Source: Cyanobacteria bacterium M_surface_10_m1_298 (lineage in GTDB: Bacteria > Cyanobacteriota > Cyanobacteriia > PCC-6307 > Cyanobiaceae). Taken from it: a stretch of 64,000 nucleotides of DNA. Shown here in pieces: positions 36,962 through 46,636 of this stretch (position 1 is its first letter; each line of letters opens with the position of its first letter). The position numbers and the translations under genes are program-made. A model generated the notes under the pieces. It ran no database searches, had not been told where the DNA came from, and saw nothing but the letters and a program-made list of their open reading frames with translations. The stretch is taken from NCBI GenBank assembly GCA_016882485.1, contig VGPT01000001.1, positions 28,022 to 92,021 of the forward strand, read 5' to 3'.

Positions 36962-37717
36962 TCAGGCCGCCTGCAGAACACCTGGGCTGGTCTGGGTCGG
37001 AACGATGGTGAGATCGTCGACGGAGGCGCAACAGGCGAAGTCGGCATCGTGGTTGCCGATGCCGCTCAGGCGCTGCCCATGGCTGGCGGCCCGCAGGCAG
37101 GTCTCAGTGTCGTGATGCCACTGCTGCCAGAGGGCTAAGGCCGCCAAGGCTTCGTCGTTGTCGCAGCGCACGCCCACATGCGGGGTCACCGCCAACTCCA
37201 GAGCGGCCGACACCACCGCACCGGCGGCCAGGCTGTCCTCCAGGGAGTAATCGCCTTCCCAGCCACTGCCGACGATCCAGACCCGCTGGGCTCCGGTCTC
37301 GAGCAGACGGCGCGCCACGGCGGTGCGGTTGGGCAAACAAGCCGTCACCAGCAGCGGCACAGCCCGCACCGCCTCCAAGGAGCGGGTGCCGTTGGTGGTG
37401 CTCATGAAGATGCGTTTGCCGCCCACCACCTCCGGTGTCACCGCCAAGGGGGAGTTACCCAGGTCGTATCCCTCCACGCGCTTGCCGCCGCGTTCACCTG
37501 CCCGCAGGCAGCGCTCCGACGGCCAGGTCGCCGCCGCCGCGTCCAGGGCCGGCAGATCAGCAAAGGCCTGAATCGCCTCGGCACCGTTCTGCAGCGACCA
37601 GGCAATGGTGGTGGTGGCCCGAAGCACGTCAATCACCACGGCGGCATCGGGGCCACCCTCGGCAACGGGCCGCACAGACGGCACACACTCAGAGGTGTGG
37701 AAGTAGGAGATCTGCAC
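36962..37717 (-). CDS. comB: 2-phosphosulfolactate phosphatase family protein (ComB)
   Basis: The 251-aa protein matches Com[67 protein letters not shown] and [14 protein letters not shown]. In methanogens the enzyme makes sulfolactate for coenzyme M; cyanobacteria carry the gene although they are not known to make coenzyme M, so the physiological substrate is uncertain. GTG 37717 gives the family N-terminus; the ORF-track extension to 38062 is antisense to the ubiD-like gene. Divergent from that gene. Confidence 0.88.
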   Translation of the reverse strand: MQISYFHTSECVPSVRPVAEGGPDAAVVIDVLRATTTIAWSLQNGAEAIQAFADLPALDAAAATWPSERCLRAGERGGKRVEGYDLGNSPLAVTPEVVGGKRIFMSTTNGTRSLEAVRAVPLLVTACLPNRTAVARRLLETGAQRVWIVGSGWEGDYSLEDSLAAGAVVSAALELAVTPHVGVRCDNDEALAALALWQQWHHDTETCLRAASHGQRLSGIGNHDADFACCASVDDLTIVPTQTSPGVLQAA

Positions 37718-37780
37718 GACCGCAATGGACCAACGGGTGCGCCACAGTAGGCAGAACCCGGTGAGATGTTGCAGACGGAG

Positions 37781-39361
37781 ATGGCAACAGCCCTGACCGC
37801 GAACCAAAACGGCCAGCCCGCGACCCGGGGATCGCAGCGAGATCTGAGGGGGTTTCTGAAGCTTCTGGAGCAGCGGGGGCAATTGCGTCGGATCACGGCG
37901 CCGGTGAATCCGGATCTCGAACTGGCAGCCATTTCCGACCGGGTGCTCAGCGCCGGCGGACCGGCCCTGCTGTTTGAAAACGTGATCGGCTCCTCGATCC
38001 CGGTGGCCGTCAACCTGCTGGGAACCCTGGAGCGGGTGCTCTGGAGTATGGGCATGGAGCATCCTGAGGAGCTCGAAGCCCTGGGAGAGCGGTTAGCTCT
38101 GCTGCAGCAACCGAGGCCCCCGAAAGGAGTGGGGGAAGCGATCCGCTTTGGATCCGTGCTGCTGGATGTGCTGCGGGCGAAACCGGATCTCGATCTGCTC
38201 CCCCCCTGCCACCAGGAGGTGTTCAAGGGCGACGCGGTCAACCTGGATGCGTTGCCCCTGCTGCGGCCCTGGCCTGGGGATGCGGGCCGGATCATCACCC
38301 TCGGCCTGGTGATCACCAAGGACCCCGAAACGGGTACTCCCAATGTGGGGGTGTATCGCCTGCAGCAGCAGTCGATCAACACGATGACCGTGCACTGGTT
38401 GAGCGTGCGCGGGGGAGCGCGGCATCTGCGCAAAGCCGCGGCCCTGGGCAAGCCTCTGGAAATCGCTGTAGCGATCGGCGTGCACCCTCTGCTGGTGATG
38501 GCCGCTGCCACACCGATCCCCGTTCAACTCAGCGAATGGCTTTTCGCAGGCCTCTATGGAGGAGAGGGGGTGCGCTTGGCGAAATGCAAAACGGTGAATT
38601 TGGAGGTGCCAAGCCACAGCGAGATCGTTCTGGAGGGCACGATCACGCCGGGCGAGGAGCTGGCTGACGGCCCCTTCGGGGATCACATGGGCTTCTACGG
38701 AGGCGTGGAGCCCTCTCCTTTGGTGCGCATCAGCTGCATCACCCAGCGGCGCCAGCCCACTTACTTCACCACCTTCAGCGGACGCCCTCCCAAGGAGGAC
38801 GCCATGTTGGCGATCGCCCTTAATCGGATCTACACCCCGATCCTGCGGCAGCAGATCCCCGAGATCGTGGATTTCTTCCTGCCCATGGAGGGCCTGAGCT
38901 ACAAGCTCGCCGTGATCGCGATCGACAAGGCCTATCCCGGGCAGGCCAAGCGGGCGGCGATGGCGTTCTGGAGTGCTCTTCCGCAGTTCACCTACACCAA
39001 GTTTGTGGTGGTGGTCGATCAGTCCATCAACATCCGCGACCCTCGCCAGGTGATCTGGGCGATCAGCGCCCTGGTGGATCCGCAACGGGATCTGTTCGTG
39101 CTCGAGAACACCCCCTTCGACACGCTGGATTTCGCCAGCGAGCAGCTCGGGCTTGGCGGACGCCTGGCGATTGACGCCACCACCAAGGTGGGGCCGGAAC
39201 GTCAGCACCCCTGGGGCGAACCGCTGCGCAGGCCTGCGGAGCTGGAGGCTCAGCTCGACGCTCGCTGGGACGAGCTCGGACTGTCGGATATCGGCCAAGA
39301 GGCACCGGATCCAGCCCTGTTCGGGTACCTGCTGGAAAACGTGCTCGAACGGTTGCGCTGA
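37781..39361 (+). CDS. UbiD-family decarboxylase
   Basis: A 526-aa prenylated-FMN-dependent decarboxylase. It has [19 protein letters not shown] at the N-terminus, [23 protein letters not shown], the metal/prFMN region [14 protein letters not shown], the active-site E-x-x-E-like segment [15 protein letters not shown], and the C-terminal [22 protein letters not shown]. In cyanobacteria a UbiD homologue is needed to decarboxylate the 4-hydroxybenzoate-derived head group of plastoquinone. ATG 37781 (MATALTANQ) is favoured over 37766 because a TAGGCA-type -10 ends 28 bases upstream. It precedes an Rrf2-like regulator gene. Confidence 0.88.
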   Translation: MATALTANQNGQPATRGSQRDLRGFLKLLEQRGQLRRITAPVNPDLELAAISDRVLSAGGPALLFENVIGSSIPVAVNLLGTLERVLWSMGMEHPEELEALGERLALLQQPRPPKGVGEAIRFGSVLLDVLRAKPDLDLLPPCHQEVFKGDAVNLDALPLLRPWPGDAGRIITLGLVITKDPETGTPNVGVYRLQQQSINTMTVHWLSVRGGARHLRKAAALGKPLEIAVAIGVHPLLVMAAATPIPVQLSEWLFAGLYGGEGVRLAKCKTVNLEVPSHSEIVLEGTITPGEELADGPFGDHMGFYGGVEPSPLVRISCITQRRQPTYFTTFSGRPPKEDAMLAIALNRIYTPILRQQIPEIVDFFLPMEGLSYKLAVIAIDKAYPGQAKRAAMAFWSALPQFTYTKFVVVVDQSINIRDPRQVIWAISALVDPQRDLFVLENTPFDTLDFASEQLGLGGRLAIDATTKVGPERQHPWGEPLRRPAELEAQLDARWDELGLSDIGQEAPDPALFGYLLENVLERLR

Positions 39362-39364
39362 GCG

Positions 39365-39832
39365 ATGCTGCGCCGCAGCGGACTACAGGCCCTGCAAGCC
39401 CTGCTGGAACTGGCTCGCCATGGGGAGGCCTGGTCGTCGGTGTCAGCGATCGCCGCCGCCCAGGAACTGCCCCCTCCGATGCTCGAGCAGCTGTTGATTC
39501 AGCTGCGAAGGGCCGGCCTGGTGCAGTCTCGGCGCGGGCGCCAGGGGGGGTATCGCCTCAGTCGTGCCCCCGCGGCGATTCCGGTGGCTGAGGTGCTCGA
39601 AGCGGTAGGAGCCCCAGTTCGGATCAGCGCGGATCGAAACGCGGATCAAAACGAGGAACCCAACAGCGGCCAGGCCCCACGGGCCGAAGCGGAGGTGCTC
39701 AGCAGCATGGGCAGGCGTTTGCAGAACGCCATCGAGCGGGAGCTCCGTCAACTCACCCTTCAGGAACTGCTGTTCGATCTGGAGAGCTGGCAGGAATACC
39801 TGAATAACGCCGGTGGGGTGATGCTCGGCTAA
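39365..39832 (+). CDS. Rrf2-family transcriptional regulator without Fe-S cysteines
   Basis: A 155-aa winged-helix regulator: LRRSGLQALQALLELA, recognition helix MLEQLLIQLRRAGLVQSRRGRQGGYRLSR and the linker-helix AAIPVAEVLEAVGAPV follow the Rrf2 (IscR/NsrR/CymR) plan. The three cysteines that hold a 2Fe-2S cluster in IscR/NsrR are absent; the whole protein has no cysteine. It is therefore a CymR-like, probably protein- or metabolite-sensing member. It starts three bases after the UbiD-like gene and is likely co-transcribed with it; its target is unknown. Confidence 0.88.
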   Translation: MLRRSGLQALQALLELARHGEAWSSVSAIAAAQELPPPMLEQLLIQLRRAGLVQSRRGRQGGYRLSRAPAAIPVAEVLEAVGAPVRISADRNADQNEEPNSGQAPRAEAEVLSSMGRRLQNAIERELRQLTLQELLFDLESWQEYLNNAGGVMLG

Positions 39833-40083
39833 GACGCCTGCAGCACCTCGCGCTGGAGGTAGACCCGGATCAACTTTTCATCCATCAGGCCGGACCGTGC
39901 CAGGGGAGCTTCGTTGCAGCGCTCAAACAGCTCGAGCAGCACCGCTGGGGTGAAACGGAAACCCTCCTCCGCAGCGATGGCCGCCACTTCGTCGGCCGTG
40001 CAGACCTCATTGAGCTTGGCGCGCAGGCCGGGGTCGCTCTGAATGTGACTGAGGAAGTCGAAAACCGCCTGGTTGTCTTGCAT
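39829..40083 (-). CDS. Nif11-like peptide, stand-alone
   Basis: An 84-aa protein beginning [42 protein letters not shown], the conserved pattern of the Nif11 domain (F-x2-x2-D-P-L-x-L then EVA-IA-E-GF). In many bacteria Nif11 forms the leader of lanthipeptides (prochlorosins) or other RiPPs, ending in GG before a core peptide. Here no GG site and no Cys-rich core follows; the tail is [22 protein letters not shown]. No lanthionine synthetase or C39 transporter lies nearby. Convergent with the Rrf2 gene by a four-base overlap. Confidence 0.75.
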   Translation of the reverse strand: MQDNQAVFDFLSHIQSDPGLRAKLNEVCTADEVAAIAAEEGFRFTPAVLLELFERCNEAPLARSGLMDEKLIRVYLQREVLQAS

Positions 40084-40171
40084 CACACGGCACCGCTCAA
40101 GGCGTCACCAGTCTGGTGCGGGTTGGCCCGATGGGCCAGTTCCTACGCTCGCTGAAACCACGCCTCCCCCC

Positions 40172-41479
40172 ATGCCCCTCGCCCTGGGAACCACTGCCGG
40201 ACGCAGCCTCAAGGGTCGAGTGCAGGTTCCGGGCGACAAATCGATCTCTCACCGTTCCCTGCTGTTCGGTGCGATTGCCGACGGGATCACGCGCATCGAA
40301 GGGCTGCTGCCCGCGGAAGATCCCCTCAGCACCGCCGCCTGTCTGCGGGCGATGGGGGTGTCGGTGTCTCCGATTGAAGCGGGGCAGCCGGTGATCGTTG
40401 AAGGCGTGGGGCTCGACGGCTTCCGCGAACCGGAGAGCGTGCTCGATTGCGGCAATTCGGGAACGACGATGCGCTTGATGCTCGGGCTCCTGGCGGGCCG
40501 AGCCGGGCGCCACTTTGTGATGACGGGAGACGACTCGTTGCGGCGCCGTCCGATGAAGCGCGTGGGCGCCCCCCTCAGTGAGATGGGGGCCCGCATCGCT
40601 GGTCGAAGCGGAGGCAACCTCGCCCCGCTGGCCATCTCCGGACAAGAGCTCCAGGGGGTCACGATCCGCACCCCGGTGGCTTCTGCTCAGGTGAAGAGCG
40701 CGATCCTGCTTGCGGCCCTCACCGCGAATGGATCCACCACCGTGATTGAGCCGGTGCAGAGCCGTGACCACAGCGAGCGGATGCTGCGAGCCTTCGGAGC
40801 CGATCTCCAGGTGGGTGGAGCCGGGAACACCGAAGTGACGGTGACCCCCGGTCAACGGCTGCGCGGGCAGGAGGTGATCGTGCCCGGAGACATCAGCTCA
40901 GCCGCCTTCTGGCTCATCGCCGGTGCAATCACACCGGGGGCCGATCTGACGATCGAAAATGTCGGCCTGAATCCAAGCCGAACAGGGATCCTCGATGTGC
41001 TCGAGGCGATGGGCGCCCGCATCGAGGTTCTGAACCAGCGGGATGTCGCCGGTGAGCCGGTCGGGGATCTGCGGGTGACCCACGGACCCTTGCAGGCCTT
41101 TGAGATCAATGCCGAGCTCATCCCCCGTCTGGTGGATGAAATCCCCGTGCTGGCGGTGGCCGCCTGCTACGCCAGCGGGGTGAGCCGGGTCACGGGCGCC
41201 GAAGAGTTGCGCGTGAAGGAAACCGATCGCCTCGCGGTGATGGCGCGCCAACTGGGGGCGATGGGAGCGCGGATCGATGAATTCAGCGACGGCATGACCA
41301 TTCAGGGCGAAACCCAACTCCATGGGGCCGAGGTGGACAGCGAAACCGACCACCGAGTCGCCATGAGCCTGGCGGTGGCCGCCCAGATCGCGACCGGACC
41401 CACCACCCTGCACCGCCCCGAAGCAGCTGCGGTCTCCTACCCCAGTTTCTGGGATGACCTCGAACGTCTCCAGGCTTGA
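40172..41479 (+). CDS. aroA: 3-phosphoshikimate 1-carboxyvinyltransferase (EPSP synthase)
   Basis: Shikimate-pathway enzyme joining PEP to shikimate-3-phosphate. The 435-aa protein has [18 protein letters not shown] near residue 25, the [18 protein letters not shown] motif near 92, and [20 protein letters not shown] near 350. ATG 40172 is the natural start; the ORF track extends upstream into intergenic sequence. A TACGCT -10-like hexamer ends 23 bases upstream. Its 3' end overlaps the next gene by 26 bases. Confidence 0.96.
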   Translation: MPLALGTTAGRSLKGRVQVPGDKSISHRSLLFGAIADGITRIEGLLPAEDPLSTAACLRAMGVSVSPIEAGQPVIVEGVGLDGFREPESVLDCGNSGTTMRLMLGLLAGRAGRHFVMTGDDSLRRRPMKRVGAPLSEMGARIAGRSGGNLAPLAISGQELQGVTIRTPVASAQVKSAILLAALTANGSTTVIEPVQSRDHSERMLRAFGADLQVGGAGNTEVTVTPGQRLRGQEVIVPGDISSAAFWLIAGAITPGADLTIENVGLNPSRTGILDVLEAMGARIEVLNQRDVAGEPVGDLRVTHGPLQAFEINAELIPRLVDEIPVLAVAACYASGVSRVTGAEELRVKETDRLAVMARQLGAMGARIDEFSDGMTIQGETQLHGAEVDSETDHRVAMSLAVAAQIATGPTTLHRPEAAAVSYPSFWDDLERLQA

Positions 41480-42416
41480 GCCCCGCCGAACGGAGGATGG
41501 CAGCTTCAGCCTGTTCAGCCACCAGGTCGGAGAGGGCTTCCACAGCGGCAAAGGAGCCGTAGCGGAGGCTTGGAGCAAGTTCGTTGAGCCTGCGGATCTG
41601 GAGCGCTGGCCGCCAGGCAGCTGCCTGCGGGTGCTCGATATCTGCTTCGGCACAGGCAGCAACACAGCAGCACTGCTGGAGGCCGCCGAGCAACGGCAGC
41701 TCTCGCTGGAGTGGTGGGGGCTGGAGCTGGATCCGGATCCCCTCCGTCTCGCCCTGGCCGATGAGAGCTTCCGCCAGCAATGGCAGCCCACGGCCCTGGA
41801 GATCCTGCAGCAACTGCAGCAACCCGAGGCTGAACCCGGCATGGTCAGTGCTTGGCAGCACCCTGCGTTAGGCAGAGGCCAACTGTTCTGGGGCGATGCC
41901 CGTGCCTGTCTCCCCGCACTTCAAGCGAGCGCGACAGGGCGATTGGATCTGGTGCTGATGGATGCGTTCTCCCCGAGCCGCTGCCCGCAGCTCTGGACGG
42001 TGGAGTTTCTGGGGGCCCTGGCAGCCCTGCTGGCCCCCCAGGGCCGGCTGCTCACCTACTGCAGTGCGGCAGCGGTGCGTCAAGCACTCATGCTGGCCGA
42101 CCTACAGATCGCCAGCATCGCGGCCCCTTCGGGCCTGAGGCAGCAGAGCCACGACTGGAGCGGAGGAACCGCCGCCAGCCCGATGTCGCTGACGGATGCC
42201 CCTCTTCTGAGGCCCCTCAGTGCGATGGAGCAGGAGCATCTCGGCACCAATGCCGCCGAGCCTTACCGGGATCCGACCTTCAACGCGGAGCGGGCCGAGA
42301 TTTTGAGAGAGCGGCAGAGGGCTCAGCAGCTGGCCATGCAGCGGGGCGGGGTGGAGGCCACCAGCAGCTGGCGCCGGCGATGGGGGTTAGGCAAGGAGAT
42401 CAGCAACCACCAGTAG
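41454..42416 (+). CDS. MnmC-like SAM-dependent methyltransferase (stand-alone)
   Basis: A 320-aa methyltransferase of the MnmC methyltransferase (DUF752) type. It has [35 protein letters not shown] motif [21 protein letters not shown] near residue 62 and [23 protein letters not shown] near 165, all diagnostic. MnmC in E. coli also carries an oxidase domain that finishes mnm5s2U34 in tRNA; that domain is absent here, as in other stand-alone DUF752 proteins. The C-terminal residues ([18 protein letters not shown]) are helical. It overlaps aroA. Confidence 0.85.
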   Translation: MTSNVSRLEPRRTEDGSFSLFSHQVGEGFHSGKGAVAEAWSKFVEPADLERWPPGSCLRVLDICFGTGSNTAALLEAAEQRQLSLEWWGLELDPDPLRLALADESFRQQWQPTALEILQQLQQPEAEPGMVSAWQHPALGRGQLFWGDARACLPALQASATGRLDLVLMDAFSPSRCPQLWTVEFLGALAALLAPQGRLLTYCSAAAVRQALMLADLQIASIAAPSGLRQQSHDWSGGTAASPMSLTDAPLLRPLSAMEQEHLGTNAAEPYRDPTFNAERAEILRERQRAQQLAMQRGGVEATSSWRRRWGLGKEISNHQ

Positions 42417-42444
42417 ATTCCGGCTCAGCTACTCGCCTCTGCCA

Positions 42445-43797
42445 ATGCTCGCCGTTGCCGTGTTGGCCGCCGGAAAGGGCACGCGCATGAAGAGCGATCT
42501 GCCCAAGGTGTTGCAACCCCTGGCAGGGGCGACCCTGGTGGAGCGGGTTCTCTCCAGTTGCCGCAGTCTCGATCCCCAGCGTCAGTTGCTGATCGTCGGA
42601 CACCAGGCCGAACGCGTCGAGCAATCGCTGAGCGCCCATTCCGGCCTGGAATTTGTGCTCCAGCAGCCCCAGAACGGCACTGGTCACGCCGTGCAGCAAC
42701 TGCTGCAACCCCTGGGCGACTTCGAGGGGGATCTGCTCGTGCTCAACGGCGATGTTCCCCTGCTACGGGAGCAAACGATTGCTGCCCTGCTGGAGCGCCA
42801 TCGCGCCAGCGGTGCCGCCGTGACCCTCCTCAGCGCTCGCCTCGACAATCCCACGGGCTACGGCCGGGTGTTCGCCGATGGGGAGGGCCATGTCTCCGCC
42901 ATCGTGGAGCACCGCGACTGCAGCGAAGCCCAGCGCACCAACAACCTCACAAACGCCGGCATCTACTGCTTCAACTGGCGGCAATTGGCCGCAGTGTTGC
43001 CCCAACTCCGCACCGACAACGACCAGGGGGAGCTGTATCTGACCGATACCGTGGCGATGCTGACGCCCGCGATGCACCTGGAGGTGGCCGATGCTGATGA
43101 GATCAACGGCATCAACGACCGCCAGCAACTCGCCCAGTGCGAGGCGGTGATTCAAGACAGGCTGCGCCGCCACTGGATGGACGAAGGGGTGACCTTTGTG
43201 GATCCAGCCAGCTGCACCCTCAGTGACGGCACACGCTTCGGGCGGGATGTGGTGGTGGAGCCCCAGTGTCACTTCCGTGGCAGCACCAGCGTTGGCGATG
43301 GCTGCAGAATCGGCCCTGGCAGCTTGTTGGAGAACGCCAGCGTTGGCGAGCAGGTCGAGATCATCTACTCGGTGGTGCGCGAGGCCACCGTGGCGAGCGG
43401 GTGCGCCATCGGCCCCTACGCCCAGCTCCGTCCCGGAGCCCAGCTGGCTGAGGATTGCCGCGTTGGCAATTTTGTCGAGATCAAAAAGAGTCGCCTCGGC
43501 CGGGGCAGCAAGGTCAACCATCTCAGCTACATCGGTGATGCCGAGCTGGGTGAGCATGTCAACGTCGGAGCCGGCACGATCACTGCTAACTACGACGGCT
43601 TCAACAAACACCGCACCGTGATCGGAGCAGGCAGCAAAACAGGAGCCAATTCGGTATTGGTGGCACCGATCACCCTTGGTGCGAATGTGACCGTCGGAGC
43701 TGGATCCACCTTGACCAAAGACGTCCCGGCAGGAGCTCTGGCCCTAGGCCGAGCCAAGCAACTGGTCAAGGAGAACTGGCAGCTGCCTCAGGCCTAA
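42445..43797 (+). CDS. glmU: Bifunctional UDP-N-acetylglucosamine pyrophosphorylase/glucosamine-1-phosphate N-acetyltransferase
   Basis: Makes UDP-GlcNAc for peptidoglycan and glycan synthesis. The 450-aa protein has the uridyltransferase domain ([41 protein letters not shown]), then the left-handed beta-helix acetyltransferase domain with hexapeptide repeats ([47 protein letters not shown]). A TAGATT -10-like hexamer (42414-42419) precedes the start by 26 bases. It converges on the coq4-like gene with a four-base overlap. Confidence 0.95.
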   Translation: MLAVAVLAAGKGTRMKSDLPKVLQPLAGATLVERVLSSCRSLDPQRQLLIVGHQAERVEQSLSAHSGLEFVLQQPQNGTGHAVQQLLQPLGDFEGDLLVLNGDVPLLREQTIAALLERHRASGAAVTLLSARLDNPTGYGRVFADGEGHVSAIVEHRDCSEAQRTNNLTNAGIYCFNWRQLAAVLPQLRTDNDQGELYLTDTVAMLTPAMHLEVADADEINGINDRQQLAQCEAVIQDRLRRHWMDEGVTFVDPASCTLSDGTRFGRDVVVEPQCHFRGSTSVGDGCRIGPGSLLENASVGEQVEIIYSVVREATVASGCAIGPYAQLRPGAQLAEDCRVGNFVEIKKSRLGRGSKVNHLSYIGDAELGEHVNVGAGTITANYDGFNKHRTVIGAGSKTGANSVLVAPITLGANVTVGAGSTLTKDVPAGALALGRAKQLVKENWQLPQA

Positions 43798-44447
43798 GCC
43801 GAGGTCAAATCCAGCTCCTGCTGCCACTGCAGCAAAGGTCGATCCCAACCCTCCTCGAGCTTTTGGCCAATCACACACTTGGCGCGGAGACCCAGCTCGA
43901 AGCCCCGGGCCAGGGCATGGAGCAAAGGCTCGAGCGGCTCGTCGTTCTGCAGGGTGCTGAGCATCCCGCCAAAGATCAGCATCACCGCCAGGGGGGAGCG
44001 GTTCTGCGCCAGGTTGAAGGCCTGAACCCCCAACTCACCGGGGCCGTCAACACCAAACCCCGTGAGCACATGCACGATGTCGTGGGTTTCGCGAAGGCGG
44101 TGGGTCACGTAATCCCGCTCTGAAGCAATCGGTGAAGGATCAATCAGGCTGTCGGGCGTCAGACCTTGGGCCTGCAGCTGACGGGCATAGACAGCACCGA
44201 GGCTCCCCTCCGGCAAATGAGACAAAGCCTGCAAATCAATCGCAGGCGGTCGCCATTGCTGATCGATCAGCGCGCGCAAGTCGGCATTCGCGAGCAGATG
44301 GCGGAACATCTGAGCCGACAGGGGACTGCCCTCGAGGCTGCTGGCTACGGAAAACACGCTCTCAAGAGAGTCGGGCTTTTTCAGGAAGGCGGCAAGACCC
44401 GCCACCATCTTCAGCGACTGGAGATGCGTCTTGAGGTTGAGCAGCAT
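43794..44447 (-). CDS. Coq4-family protein
   Basis: A 217-aa Coq4 homologue. The family's metal motif HDxxHx11E is complete: [21 protein letters not shown], with 11 residues between the second His and Glu. Further Coq4 features are the helical N-terminus and [14 protein letters not shown]. In eukaryotes COQ4 belongs to the coenzyme Q synthome and has been implicated in head-group decarboxylation and hydroxylation. Cyanobacteria make plastoquinone, so a role there is an attractive inference only. It lies downstream of murF and is convergent with glmU. Confidence 0.85.
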   Translation of the reverse strand: MLLNLKTHLQSLKMVAGLAAFLKKPDSLESVFSVASSLEGSPLSAQMFRHLLANADLRALIDQQWRPPAIDLQALSHLPEGSLGAVYARQLQAQGLTPDSLIDPSPIASERDYVTHRLRETHDIVHVLTGFGVDGPGELGVQAFNLAQNRSPLAVMLIFGGMLSTLQNDEPLEPLLHALARGFELGLRAKCVIGQKLEEGWDRPLLQWQQELDLTSA

Positions 44448-44484
44448 GAACCGATCGGGCGCGAGCCCTCACCTTGGCCCGCCT

Positions 44485-45855
44485 TCAACCCGCGGGCAAC
44501 AGCTCCGGCAGCAAGGGCAGCAGTCGCTCCAAGGCCACACCGCGGCTGGCCTTGAGCAGCAGCACATCCCCGGGGGAGAGCCACTCGCCGAGGGGTTGTG
44601 CGGCCTCTTCCGGGGCCTGGACCACCGCCAGCCTCGGCAAGGCTGCAGCTGCCTTGGCCATAGCCTCGGCCTCCGCCCCTGAGCTGACCACCACCAGGCC
44701 ATCGAGGCTATGGGTGGCGGCTCGCTCAGCCACCGCCCGGTGCAGGGCAACGCTCTGATCCCCTAACTCGAGCATCGTGCCGAGCACGGCAAAACGTCGA
44801 CCGGGCTGAGCCGCCAGCAAATCCAGGGCCGCCAGAACCGCTTCCGGAGAGGCGTTGTAGGTCTCATCGAGGATGGTCAGACCGCCCTGCTGCAGTCGAC
44901 GATTGCGGCCGCCTGGCACCGACACGGAGAGGCTCTGGAGCGCCTCAGAGGGAACCTTCAGCTCCCGGGCCACCGCCAAGGCCAGCAGAAGATTGCGGGC
45001 GTTGTGCCGACCCTCGAGCGGAAGGTTGTAGAGATCGGAACCCAGCTTCAATCGGCCGGTGTCGAGGTGGAGCTCAGCGCAGAAATCTGCAGCCGCTGCA
45101 CCCTCGTCATCGGCAAGGGCCACCCGGCAGATGCGCCCGGACCAGACCCGAGCCAGAGCTTGATCGAGCAGGGGATCACCGGCGGGAATCACCACCAGGC
45201 TGTCGGGCTTAAGACCAGTGGTGATTTCGCACTTCGCCTGGGCGATGGCCCCACGGCTGCCGAGGCGGCCGATGTGGGCCGTTCCGATGTTGGTGATGAC
45301 GGCGACATCGGGCTCAGCGGTGCGGCTCAGGCGATCAATCTCCCCGAGACCGCGCATGCCCATCTCCACCACCACAGCCGCCTGCTCGCGATGGGCTTTG
45401 AGCAGGGTCAGGGGAACACCCACATCATTGTTTTCATTGCCACGACTGGCCATCACCTCACCGAGGGGGGCCAGGGCCGCGCGGATCAATTCGCGGGTCG
45501 TGGTCTTGCCGGCCGAGCCGGTGACCGCAATCACAGGTTGCGGCAGCTGACGGCGATGGAGCAGAGCCAGCTGCTGGTAGGCCTCCAACGTGTCGTCGAC
45601 GAGCCAATGCAACAGGGTTGAAGGAGCGAGATGCGCTCGATCGCGCTGCACCAACGCCGCCTGCGCGCCGAGGCCTGCCGCTTGCTGAAGAAAGGCGTGC
45701 CCATCAAACCGCTCCCCCACCAGGGGGATGAACAGCTGTCCCGCCGCCAGTGAACGGCTATCGGTGCAGATGGGTCCCAGCGGCAGCGATGGCTCCAGTG
45801 GAGACAGAGCGCCTCTGGGCTGCCCCCAACAGGCAATCAAGTCGCCGAGCTGCAT
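44485..45855 (-). CDS. murF: UDP-N-acetylmuramoyl-tripeptide--D-alanyl-D-alanine ligase
   Basis: Last cytoplasmic amino-acid ligase of peptidoglycan synthesis. The protein (456 aa from ATG 45855, MQLGDLIACWGQPRG) has the N-terminal substrate domain (TDSRSLAAGQLFIPLVGERFDGHAF), the ATP loop VTGSAGKTTTRELI, EMGMRGLGEIDRLS, NIGTAHIGRLGS, and the C-terminal ligase domain with ILDETYNASPEAVLAALDLL. The upstream ATG at 45879 would overlap the preceding gene and adds eight unconserved residues. It follows the glgA and envelope-protein genes. Confidence 0.95.
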   Translation of the reverse strand: MQLGDLIACWGQPRGALSPLEPSLPLGPICTDSRSLAAGQLFIPLVGERFDGHAFLQQAAGLGAQAALVQRDRAHLAPSTLLHWLVDDTLEAYQQLALLHRRQLPQPVIAVTGSAGKTTTRELIRAALAPLGEVMASRGNENNDVGVPLTLLKAHREQAAVVVEMGMRGLGEIDRLSRTAEPDVAVITNIGTAHIGRLGSRGAIAQAKCEITTGLKPDSLVVIPAGDPLLDQALARVWSGRICRVALADDEGAAAADFCAELHLDTGRLKLGSDLYNLPLEGRHNARNLLLALAVARELKVPSEALQSLSVSVPGGRNRRLQQGGLTILDETYNASPEAVLAALDLLAAQPGRRFAVLGTMLELGDQSVALHRAVAERAATHSLDGLVVVSSGAEAEAMAKAAAALPRLAVVQAPEEAAQPLGEWLSPGDVLLLKASRGVALERLLPLLPELLPAG

Positions 45856-45865
45856 CGGTGAAGAC

Positions 45866-46636
45866 CTAGGAGCGATCACGGAGCACGATCATGCCCTCTC
45901 CCACCAGGACATCCCGGGCGACGAGGCCAGAGCGCGAATCGCGCAGCTCCAGGTGGTCATAGCCAAGATCCGCTGCCCAGCCCTGCCACTGCAGCGCTCG
46001 ACGTTGCTGCTCTGCCGGGGAAAGGGCGGGGAAGGCCGGGCGCAGCTGCAGCACCAGCAGGGATTGCTCCGGCACCGCGTCAGCAGCCAGCAACAAGCCG
46101 TCAGCCTCAGGCCGCTCGATGAACTCCACCAGGGGATCGACGAACGGTTCGCTGACCTCATCGAGCCGTTCCGCTTCAGCCGAGAACTCATCTGAGATCT
46201 GGGCTGAGATCTGCCTTTGCATCTCATTGGGGGGCTCATCTGGCAACTGCTCTGGGGGCTCGGCTTCAGCCGCGGGTTCTGGCGCAACGGGGAGCTCCGG
46301 GACCAGCGCCAGAGGCTGCTCTAAAGCAGTGGATGAAGGCGGCGGCACGCTGGGCTGCAGCCGAGGCGTCAACCAGAACAGAGCAGAGAGCAACAGCGCG
46401 AGGCCCGCCCCGAACAACAGAGGCCAGAACAGCGGAGAGAGATCAGATGGCCACCAGGCAGGGCTCCAGAGCTGCCCCTGGGCATTGCGGCGCCAGAGGG
46501 CCCAGCTGCGCAGGCGTGTATCGGCACCGATGGCACGCAGATCGTCGCCCAGCTGCCGCCAGGGATTGCGATAGGGCGCCGGCAGCTCACTGGAGGCGAG
46601 CTGCCGGGCGGGGTCGGTGGGGCGGGTGGAGCTCAG
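45866..46636 (-). CDS. Single-pass envelope protein with apparent CTG start
   Basis: An open frame of 257 codons lies between glgA and murF. The ORF track gives only a TTG-started part (183 aa) beginning inside the membrane helix. Upstream in the same frame the sequence remains plausibly coding (residues [31 protein letters not shown]) and contains no ATG, GTG or TTG back to the in-frame TAA. A CTG at 46636 overlaps the glgA stop as CTGA, mirroring ATGA coupling, so I take CTG as the start. One membrane helix near residue 75, a Pro/Glu-rich linker, and a C-terminal domain of about 70 residues follow. Function unknown. Confidence 0.6.
   Translation of the reverse strand: MSSTRPTDPARQLASSELPAPYRNPWRQLGDDLRAIGADTRLRSWALWRRNAQGQLWSPAWWPSDLSPLFWPLLFGAGLALLLSALFWLTPRLQPSVPPPSSTALEQPLALVPELPVAPEPAAEAEPPEQLPDEPPNEMQRQISAQISDEFSAEAERLDEVSEPFVDPLVEFIERPEADGLLLAADAVPEQSLLVLQLRPAFPALSPAEQQRRALQWQGWAADLGYDHLELRDSRSGLVARDVLVGEGMIVLRDRS

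Noticed and set aside
38093-39298. 401-aa minus-strand ORF
   Set aside because: Antisense to the UbiD-family gene; composition typical of a reverse-frame shadow.
43735-43755. CCTAGG in the glmU end as another promoter
   Set aside because: It is within conserved glmU codons and no start codon lies at the characteristic distance on either strand.
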